A stretch of DNA of 46,272 bases from Arcobacter sp. (GTDB lineage Bacteria > Campylobacterota > Campylobacteria > Campylobacterales > Arcobacteraceae), in contig NYWO01000143.1 of the NCBI GenBank assembly GCA_002685075.1, forward strand, positions 1 to 46,272, read 5' to 3'. The position numbers and the translations under genes were made by a program. The notes beneath the pieces are model-generated. The model saw only the letters and a list, made by a program, of their open reading frames with translations. It was not told the DNA's origin and did not search any database. Numbering within the stretch: position 1 is the stretch's first letter; each line of letters starts with the position of its first letter. Of the stretch, positions 7,518 to 19,500 are shown piece by piece.

Positions 7518-10500
7518 ATGGTTTCAATTGTAAAGTATGGTCAAGAAATAGATTTATCAAAAATTGTTGCAGTAAATGGTAAAAAATCATTAACGCTAGA
7601 TAACTTAGTATTAAATAATACGATTAAGATTAAAATTCCAACAGGAACAAAATATGTTTCAGAGCTTGTTGAAGACGATTTAAAAATAGAATTTACTGAT
7701 GAAGAAGGAAATATCTTAGAATTAATTTTAAAAGATATGACTGCTCTTCTTGCTCAAAATGATGGATTTACTTTAGTTGAAATGACATCTGTTCTTCCAA
7801 GTGGTATGGAAAGTATAGTGGGAAGTATTACAGATTTAGCAAGTGCAACACAAGCTGCAGCAGCAGGTCCTGGTCAACAAAATACAAATTCAGATAGTGC
7901 TTCAACTCCTGATGATGTTGAAGATGAAACGGAAGAAGAAAATAATAATGAAAATGCAGGAATTGCTAATGCTATAGTAGTAGAAGAATCTGAAGAAGCA
8001 ACTCTAGCAGGTGATAATAATGAAGACGATACACAAAATCAAGCAACTGATAGAAATAATGCCCCATCAATAACGCCAATAGCTACTCAAACAATTGATG
8101 AGGATAATGGTTCTATTACAATTGCATTCACAGCAACAGATATAGATGGTGATACATTAAGTTCAAGTGTAACAGCAGCAAATGGTACAGTATCAATTGC
8201 TGGAAATGATATAACATATATACCAAATCAAGATTACAATGGTACAGATACAATCACATTAACCGTAACTGATGGAAATGGTGGAACTACAACACAAGTT
8301 ATAAATGTGACTGTAAACCCAGTAAATGATGCACCTGTTATTGAAACAATCGCAACACAAACAGTAGATGAAGATAATGAAAAAACAATTACATTTACAG
8401 CAACAGATGTAGACGGTGATACATTAAACTCAAGTGTAACAGCTACAAATGGAACAGCAACAGTTTTAGGAAATGTTATTACATTTACTCCAAACACAAA
8501 TTATAATGGACCAGCAACAGTAACATTAACAGTAGATGATGGAAACGGAGAAATAGTTTCACAAGTTATTAATGTGACAGTAAATGAATTAAATGATGCA
8601 CCAGTTATTACTCCAATCGCGACACAAACAGTAGATGAAGATAATATAAAAACAATTACATTTACAGCAACAGATGCAGAAAATGACACATTAAATTCAA
8701 GTGTAACAGCTACAAATGGAACAGCAATTATAAATACAAACGGTGATATCGAATTTACTCCAACAGCAGACTTTAATGGAGATGCAACAGTAACATTAAC
8801 AGTAGTTGATATAAATGGTGGAACTACAACACAAGTTATAAATGTGACAGTAAACCCAGTAAATGATGCACCTACAGTTTCATCTGAAACTATTACTGAT
8901 GCTATTAGTGAAGATGCTTTAACTGCTGCTGATAGTACTTTATTAGAATCAGTATCTGTTGATATAAATGCTACAGATTTTTCTTTTGTTATTTCAAACT
9001 CAACAATAGTGTCTTTATTTGATTCTTTAAATTTAGAAAGTCAAATCAAAAGTGCGATTTCTTCAGCTTTAAGTACTGTATCTCAAGATGATATTGATGT
9101 ATCGATAACAAAAGTAGATGATACACTTACTATTGATGCTTCAATTCCTGATTATTCAGGTCCTGCACCATTAAGTGAAATTATGACTCAAGAAAATTTA
9201 AATATTGTGTTATTAGATCATTTAGGAACAGCATTTAATCTACCATTTGAAAATGCAGTTTATGAAGGACAAATTACAATAAGTGATGTAGATACTAATG
9301 ATACGCATACTTTATCTTTAGGAGATGTAAGATTAGAAGTGACTAGTTCAAACAAGTATTTAATTACATTATTTGAACAATTATCAGGAACAGACTCTGC
9401 GCTTAGTTTATCTTATATTAAAGATTTAGCAAGTGACTTATTATCAGGTACTACAGAATCAAGTACAGTTGACGAAGAGATAATTCAAGTTCCTACAAAT
9501 GGCGTTCAAATCTTACAAACAGCAGGATTATTAACGATTTCATTAGATGATAATGGTGAATACAAAGTAGTGTCTCCACTATTTAATACAATGAAAGAAA
9601 CAGATAGTATTGAAATTTCATTTGATTATACAGCAAATGATGGAACTGTTGATTCAAATACTGGAACAACAACATTTACAGTAGTAGGTGTAAATGATAT
9701 ACCTGTAGCAATAGAGCAAACATCAACAGTAGGTACGATTGAAAATGGTTCTACTTCATACGATGGAGCACTTCCTGGATCATATATTTATAAAATGTTT
9801 AAAACAGTAAATGAAAATATTGATACATCAAATGGTATTTCAAATATAGTTGATATCACAGAATTACAAACAGCATTACTAGATAGTGTTTTAGGAAACG
9901 GTGTTGATATTTCAGTTGATGATATTGATGCATTTGCTTTATATAATACTATGAAAGAATTCCAAAACTCTCTTCCTCTTACTGTTGCAAAAGTTGTAGC
10001 TATTATTGAAAGAGATGCAGCAGATACAAGTAAGACTACTCAATTATCTCAATTAGTAAATACATTATTAATAGATTATGGAAAAGCAGATGCTTCTGCT
10101 AAAAATACACTATTAACAGACTTCGCTATAGATGTATCAACACTATTTGCAAATCAAAATAATTTAGTTGAAAATATAGATGAAAATAACGACTTAACAG
10201 ATTTTGCAGAATCAGTTTCATCTTTACCTTCTCAACTTGCAAATGATTTACTTAGTGTTATCGGAGTAGATAGTATTGAATATGCAACTGAGCATACGAT
10301 AGATGCTTATGCAAGTAGTTTTAGTACACTTAATACAAAAGTAGCAACTTTTATTTCACAAGCACCTGACTTTACAAATGAGGAATTAACTTCTGGAATT
10401 AAGGATTTAATAGATGATATTAAAGACTTATTTATATTAAAACCTGAGGAAATAATAGAAGCAGATTATTTACTAGAATTATTAGATAACTTTGATGCTT

Positions 10501-13500
10501 TAGAAACGTTAGTTACACTAGATCCACAAAGTTTATTAGATGTTGACGCTTTATTAACAGAACTAGGAATAGATCTAAATAATTTAGATATAAATGGAAT
10601 CCTAGCAACAGTTCTTAGTGATGTAGTAACTTTTGCAAAAGATATTACTCTTTCAGATTTAGCAAATGATCCAGATGGAATAAAAACATTCTTCAAAGAT
10701 AGTTTAGATGTAGCTTTTGAATCAGTTGATACTGTATTAGATGATGTTTTAAACAATAAAACAACAGAAGAATTAAAAGAAGCAATAAACATCTCTTTAA
10801 CAAATGCTATTCTTGATGAATTAGGTGATAATACTTTATATGATCTTATTTTAGAAACTGTAGAAAGATTAACAGAAGAACCATTACAAGATGTAAGTAT
10901 TGAAAACCTAAAAAGTAGTGCATTAGAAAACATCTTTGAACAAGTAGGCTTAGATAAAGGTTTCCTAGAAGAAGATTCAAGAGATGTTATTGCTGAGAAT
11001 ATGGTTCAAGATTTATATGATAGATTAAGTATGGATGAGGATTTATCAGACATAGCAACGTTAAACTATTTTATTGATGATAGTGTAGATGTAGTTACAA
11101 TAGTTCGTGATGAAAATGGTGATATTGTAGAAAATGCAGTTACAGCTGAAACAACTGTTACAATAGATTCTAGTAAAAATGATGGTATTTATACTATTAC
11201 AAACTCAGATTTTGATGATCTTTCTAGTTTATGGACAGTTGAAGTTTCATTTAATTATTTTTTAAATAATGGAAGTGATGCATCAAATAGTAATTCAGTT
11301 CCTGTAACAGTGTCACTAGATATCGCAGATAATATTATAAACTCTACAGTTTCAGATGGTTATATCTCGAATGCTACAGTATTTGCAGATGCTAATAATG
11401 ATGGAATATGGAATGAAGGTGAAGCTAAAACTACAACTGATGCAAAAGGTGACTTTACACTAATTGGAGGATCAGGTCCTTTAGTTGTAACAGGTGGTAC
11501 AGATATTTCTACAGGTCTTGCATTTGAAGGTACATTTACAGCACCTGAAGGTTCAGAAATGGTTACACCTTTAACTACATTAGTAGCTGAGTTATTAAAC
11601 AAAGATGGAAATACTCTAAGTCTAGAAGAAGCAACAGCATTAGTTAAAAGTTCATTAGGAATAGATAGTAGTGTTGATATTTTAAACTTTGATCCACTTG
11701 AAACAATATCAAATGAAGATGCAAGTGATGCTGAAAAAGAGCTTGCATTAGAAGTTCAATCAGTTGCTGTTCAAATCGTAAATATTATGAGTCAAACAGC
11801 TCAAGCAGTTGAAAAAACTACTGATGGAGAGGTTTCAGAAGAAGAAGCTTCTTTACAAGCTATTGATTCTATACTTGATATTATTGTAAGAGATGAAACT
11901 ATAGACTTAACTAATACTTCAAATATTGAAGAAGTTATGCAAACAGTACAAGATGATAACGGTATAGTTTTTGAAGATAAACAAGATATTGTTGATGTAA
12001 CAACAAATATCAATAAAGCAATGGATAATGCAGATGGATTTGAAAGATTAGCTCAAATTCAAATGGTTGCAGAAGATATTGAAAATGATATTGAAGATAA
12101 TGGTTTAATCGAAACAGTTTATAGTGAAGTTGAAATAGATGATCTTGCAAAACTTAAAACTATAGGAAATGTAATTGTTGAAGAAGCATTAGCAGCACCT
12201 ATTATCCAAGAAGCTGACTTATTAGATTCTCCAACTATAAATAGTGTTTATTCAGGTGTATTAAATAGTATTGAAAATGCAGAAACTTACTCTTTTGCAA
12301 ATGGAGTTGTTTTAACATTTACAAATAATACAAATGAATTATATGAAGCTATAAATGCAATAACAAATGCAAATAGCTTAGTTATGAACATCGATGAAGT
12401 AACATTAGTACAACTAGATGCAGCTGAATTATTATCAATAGAAGTAAATACAGATGGAACATACACAGTTTCTTCTAAATCATTTACTAAATTAGATAAT
12501 TCAGATGATATTGATATTGCATTTAACTACACAGGAACTGCTGAAGATTTAACAGTTAGTGCTGAAATTCCTGTTACATTAACAGTAATTGGTAAAAACT
12601 TTGCACCAACTCTTGAGATTGCAAATCAAAATATTACATTAGATGAAGATGGTTCTAAAACTATTGTATTTACTACATCAGATATTGATGGAACTGTAGA
12701 TTTAACAACAGTATCTTCATTAAATGCTTCTGTAGAAATTGTTAATAATGAGATAGTATACACACCAAATGAAAACTTTTATGGTGTAGATACAATTAAA
12801 GTAGTTTCAACAGATAATGATGGAGCAACAACTACAAAAACTATAGCAGTTACAGTAAATAGTGTAAATGATTTACCAACATTAGAAGTAGTTTCAAGTG
12901 CAACAGTTGATGAAGATGATTCTGTAAGTATTACATTTACAGCTTCTGATATAGATGGAACAATAGCATCAACTACAGCAACATCTACAAATGGTACAGT
13001 ATTAGTTTCAGGTGATCAAGTTACATACACACCAAATGAAAACTTTAATGGAACAGATACTATTACTCTAACAAGTACTGATGATTTAGGTGGAAGTGTT
13101 GTTAAAACTATAGCTATTACAGTTACAGATATCAACGATGCACCAACTTTAGAAGTGCTTAATGAAATAACTTTAGTTGAAGATACAGTTACTGAAATCG
13201 CATTTGTAGCTTCAGATGCAGCCGATATTGATGGTTCTATTGTAGACACAACAGCAGAAGCTTTAAATGGTTCAGTATCAGTAGATACTAATACAAATAA
13301 AATCACATATACACCAAGTGAAAACTATTTTGGTTCAGATACAATTACTGTTACAACTACAGATGATGATGGTGCAAAAACAATAAAAACTATTACACTT
13401 ACAATTACATCTGAAAATGATCTTCCTGTATTAGTTGTAGATTCTACTATGACAGTAGATGAAGATGATGTAAAAACAATCACATTTACAGCAAGTGATG

Positions 13501-16500
13501 TAGAAGGAATTTCTTCATTAGTAGCAAATGCTACAAACGGTGAAGTTTCAATAGAAGATGACCAATTAACATATACACCAAATGAAAACTTCAATGGATC
13601 TGATACTATTGTTATCACTTTAATTGATTCTGATAATGTAACTATAGAAAAGACTATAAATGTAACAGTAAATGATATCAATGATGCACCAACATTAGAC
13701 CTTGTTTCAACAGTAAGTATGGAAGAAGATGGTGAAAAAGTTATTGAATTTACAGCAGCTGATGTTGATGGTCAATACACAGTTACTATTACAGGTGCTG
13801 AAAATGGTACAGCTACATTAAATGATACTTTTACAACTATTACATATATCCCTGATGCTGATTTTGCTGGAAAAGAAACTTTAACAGTTACTGTAACAGA
13901 TGATGATAATCAAACAGTACAAAAAACTATAGATATTAATGTAAATGATGTAAATGAAATACCAACATTAGAAATCATAAGTACTATTACTATGTTAGAA
14001 GATACTATAGAAGAGATTTCTTTTACAGCTAGTGATATTGATGGAAGTGTTACAACTATAGCAGAAGCTTTACACGGTACTGCAAATATTGTAGGAAACA
14101 ATGTTGTTTATACACCTGAAGCAGATTATACAGGTAGTGATACAATTACAGTTACAACAACTGATGATAGAGGTGCAGTTGTTGTTAAAACAGTAAATGT
14201 AACTGTTAATGAAGTAAATGAACTACCAGAATTAACTATTGTTTCAACAGCTAGTACAAATGAAGATGAAGATGCTACTATTACATTTGCAGCTAGTGAT
14301 AGTGATGGTACAGTTGAATCTGTAATCGCAACAGCAACAAAAGGAACAACTTCAATAGCAAATGGTGAGATTACATATACACCAAATGAAAATATTTTTG
14401 GATCAGATATTATAACAGTTGTAGTTACTGATGATAAAGGTGATACGGTTACAAAAACAGTTGCTATAGAAATAAACCCAGTAAATGACTTACCTGTTAT
14501 TGCAGATGTTCAAGTAGTAGTTCCAGAGTCAGACGGAAGAGTTAGTATTCATACAGGTAAATTAGAAGTAAGCGATGCTGATACTACAGATACTCATACT
14601 TTTGCAATTTCAAATATTACTTCAAATAACCCAATGATTACTGACTATGAAATAGAATTTGATGAATCAGGAAATTATTCACTAGTTGGTGATTTTGATA
14701 TTTTAGATTTTGGAAATGATCTTACAATAATATCATTTGATTATATAGCAACTGATAATATGACAGGACAAAGTACAACAGAAACTGTTTCTATTAATAT
14801 CACAGGAGCAAATGACACTCCAATAGCTCCTGAGTTAAGATATGAAGTATCAGGAGAGACAAATCAAGTTTCTTTTGAAGGAGCTTTACCTGGTGCAAAA
14901 GCAGCAATACTTGTAAGTAATACAGAAACTATTAATCCTGTAGAGTTAAGTACTTCAATAGGAAACGATATTGTAAATAACTTAGAGATTAATATTACAC
15001 CAACTACAAATACAGAAGAGTTATTGCCATTAACTTTTAATTCATTAGGTTTAGATAATCAAGATGTTTTAGCTTCTCTTACAGCTATCACAGATCCTTT
15101 ATACGTACTTGTAGATGATTTAAAAGATAAAAGAAATGCCTTACCTGCAACTGTCAAAGCAAGTGTTATTGAGCAATTAGGTGAATTAAGTGAAGAGCAA
15201 GAAGGATTACTAGATGATGCAATTGCTATTTTTGTATCAGGAGCAGAAGAAACATTTGTATCAGGTGATTCAATTCAAGAATTGTCAACAACATTCGGTA
15301 TTTCACTATTTGATATCTATGAATCATCAGTAACACCAAATGACTTAGAATCTATTTCAGTACAAATCCAAGCAATACAACAAGATCTAGAAGATTCAAG
15401 TAACTCTCTTGTATCAGATATAGTTACTGCTATTGAAACACAAATAGATGATACATCTAAAACAGATGAATTAACAAGTGATGTAACGACACTACTAGCA
15501 AATATTCAAGCAACACCTGAAAATCAAACTCAATTATTAGAAACTTTTGCTCAAAGTTTATTTATTACATTTGATGCAAGTGTTACAGTAGGAGATTTAG
15601 AAACTATTTCTGAAACTATTAGTAACTTAGAAGGAGATATTGTAACTTTAGCAGCTACAGCTATTCCTTCAATTGTAACAGCAATAGAAACACAAATAGG
15701 TGATACATCAAAAACAGAAGAATTAACAAATGATGTTACTAGTTTAATATCATCTTTAGAAGATGCAACACCAGCAGAAACACAAACACTATTAGAAGCA
15801 TTTGGGACTTCATTATTTACAACATTTGATGCAAGTGTAACGCCTACAGATTTAGTAAGTATTCAAGATGCTATTACAACTTTACAAACTAATCTTGAAA
15901 CTAATATCTCAAATGCAACAGATGCTTTACCATCAGATATGTTTACTGCAATTATTACAAATATCACAGGAACATATGATCAAGCTTCATTAGTTACTGC
16001 AATAAGTACATTCTTAACAGAACTTGAAGAGGAAAACCCTGATGCAAATAATAACTTTGCTCAAAATGTAATGCAAGCATATGCATTAGGTGGAACTATT
16101 ATTAATCCTGCTGATTTAGCTAACCCTAATTCTGAAATATCTATTGCTCTAGCTTCAGCTGGTGCTCAAATAAGTGAATTAGAAACAACAATTAATACTT
16201 TAACAGCTACATTATCATCGGATATCGTAACTACAATAGAAGGACAAATAGAAGATAGTACACACACAACAGAATTAACAGCAAGTGTTAATCAACTTAT
16301 AGCAGGTACTATTACAACAGAACAGTTTACTGCAAGTTTATTTACACTATTTGATTCTTCTGTAAATACACAAGACTTAACAGATATTCAAACAGATATT
16401 ACAACTATTACAAGTACAATAGAATCTCAAGTTCAAGCAAAAATTGATAGTTTACCTACAGATATAGTAGATGCTATTGAAACTCAATTAGATGATACTA

Positions 16501-19500
16501 CACACACAACAGAATTAACAGCAAGTGTTAATCAACTTATGTCAGGAGCTATTACAGTAGAACAGTTTACTGCAAGTTTATTTACAACTTTTAATTCATC
16601 AGTAACACCAAATGATTTAACTGAAATTGAAACAAGTATAACAACTATCCAAAATACATTATTAGCAAAAGTAAATGGACTAGTTGAAAATATTGTAACA
16701 GCAATAGAAACACAATTAGAAGATACAAGTAAAACTACAGAGTTAACACAAGAAGTTACAACATTATTAGCAAATATAGAAGCAACACCAGAAGAATCTA
16801 GTAATTTATTAGAAGCTTTTGCTCTTAATTTATTTAATATTTATGATGCAAGTGTAACAGCTGAAAAACTAGAAGCTATTGAAGCATCTTTATCTGAAGA
16901 AGTAGATGCTCTATCAAGTGATATAACATCATTCCCAGGTGAATTCACAACAGAATTATTGGAATCTTTAGGAGTTGTAAGACCAACTGATATTGATGAA
17001 TATATTAATGATTATCAACCTAAATTTAATGCTATTCAATTTTCTGTAACTGCACTAATGAACAATGCTTTAACACCAGGATATGATCTAGCAGCAGGTG
17101 CACAAAATATTATAGATCAAGTTATAGTTGAATTTGAACTTTCAATAGAAGAGATTATCTTTGACAATTTACCAGATACATTAACAACATCAGTAAATAC
17201 ATTAATCACAGCAATACAAGAAATAGATTCAAATACTATTACATCAGCTATTGATAATCCATTAGTAGATTTTGGTGTAGATATTTCAACGATGGACTTC
17301 AGTGAATTAGAAGCAATAAAAACTGATTTAACAAACTTTATGAGTACTATTTCACCAGAAAGTTTATTAGCTGATCCTTCAGCAGTTAGTGTATCTATTA
17401 AATCTCAACTTGATAATACGATTGCAGATATCCAAACAGAAGTTGACTCAGTATTTACTATGACACAAGAAGAGTTAAATAGTTCTATAGTTTCATTTAT
17501 AGAAACTCAAATAAAAACACAATTTTCAACTGAACTTGATGCTTATAAAGCAGAATTAGTAGCATTATTTGGAGATACAGTTAATACAAATTTTGATGCA
17601 TTAGTTTCAGATATGATTGCCTCATATTTACCAAATGAAAATATGATTGAAATTGATGAGATTAGAACATCTATTATTTCAAATATTTTAGAAAGTGCAG
17701 GTTTTGATTCTTCTTTAATCCAAGAGACAGCAAGAGCAGAATTTGCTGAAGAATTAACAAATGATTTATTAACAAGCTTAACAATAGATGCAGATATGAG
17801 TGATTATTCTTTTGTCTATTTACTTGACTCTACTAGCATCCAAACAAAAGTTACAGATACATCAGGAGTAGAAACATTTATTACAGATACAGTAGTTGTA
17901 GTAAATCCAAACGGTTCTTATACAGTTACAAATGATGCTTTTGCAAATATTAATCCTGATTATAATGTTGAAGTATCATTTAATTACAGTGTTCAAGATT
18001 CATCAGGAGCTATTAGTGACCCTGCTGAAGTGTCAATAACTTTAGATATTTCAGAAGACAATACTTATACTGATCCTGAAAACAATGATAATTCTCTATA
18101 TATAAACTCTGAACTTTCTGAAAATACTATTGCTAGTGAAAGAACATTAGTATTAGATTCAAACATTAAAGACACAAACTATGTAAGAGCATTAAACATT
18201 TTTGTAGATGGTGCAACAGCTGATTCTACTATAGAATTTGCAGGTAATACAATAAAAGCTCAAGTAGCAACTCAACCAGAAAATGTAAATCTTACATATG
18301 ATGGACTTGTATTAACATCAGGATCAGAAGATAATACTTTTACAACACCAACTCTTACTAGCACTCAAACACTATTTGATTTTGGTTTTGAAGATGATGA
18401 CTATTATGTTGAAGAACTTGCTTTTGATAATGGTACATTAGTTGATACAGCATACGAAGGAGAGGCTGAACCTGAAATATCAAATATAAGTATCACTCTT
18501 AATAGTACTACTGGAAACCTAGAAGCTTCGGGTCTATGGGGTACAGATGAGTTGGTATTTGGTGAAGCAAAACAAGTAACAAATATCAATGGAGTAGATG
18601 TATCTACTGATGGTTTATATCAAGTTGAAGTGACATTTAAAGATTTAATAGTTCCAACAGTAGATAGTACTGATGATTGGTGGACTGAATGGACTGAAAA
18701 TGCTACAACTTTAACAGAGTTTAAAAACCAACTTTTTGATGTAGATAGCTATACATCAGTATATTTAGATGAAAATTCTTCTTCATATAAACTAAATGAT
18801 GATGGTTCAGTTTATAATACATATACTCAACTAACTGTTGATGGAAGCTGGACTGAGGAAACAATAGATAATCAAACTTATTTAGTAGTTGAAATCACAG
18901 GAGTTAATAAAGTTGCATTTAAAGAAGAAAATGGAGAAATCTTAACTACAGAGATTGGAATTGCAGGTGTAACGGAAGATCAAGGTATTTGGTACTATGG
19001 GGAAAATATTAATGTAGGTTATTTCCAAGAATTATTAACAGTTATAGACCCAAATGAAAACAATTTTGAATATCCAGAATATTTAGATGATGCTCCTACA
19101 GAGTATTATTTCTCTATTGATAATAACAACAATGAATCAGATGAAATAGTAAATCAAGTTTTATCAAATGATATTACTATTACAAATGTTGAAGATGATG
19201 TAAACGTAATTACTAAAGTACAAACATATAATGCTGAAGGAAGATATGACTTTACAACAGCAACAGGAGATAATACAGAAGTTTTAACAGATCAAGATGA
19301 TACAATTGTATTAAGTGATTATGCAGATGCAAAATACATAGATGCACTTGATGGTAATGATACACTTGATTTAAGTGAAGAAGATGCTAATTTAGACTTA
19401 GGATCGTTACTAGCTAATGTATCTGTTTACAATATTGAAAATATTGATATGTCAAATGATGATAATTCTGCACATATTTTAAGTAACTTTACACTTGATG

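Noticed and set aside
15110-16925. Regularly spaced DNA repeats that might suggest a CRISPR-like array
   Set aside because: The period is a multiple of three, the repeats and the parts between are coding and related to each other, and no cas genes are present.
8234-18589. Many antisense open frames of 60-155 residues inside the adhesin gene
   Set aside because: They arise from the repetitive, T/S/D/V-rich codon pattern of the sense strand. They have no ribosome sites and no recognisable domains.
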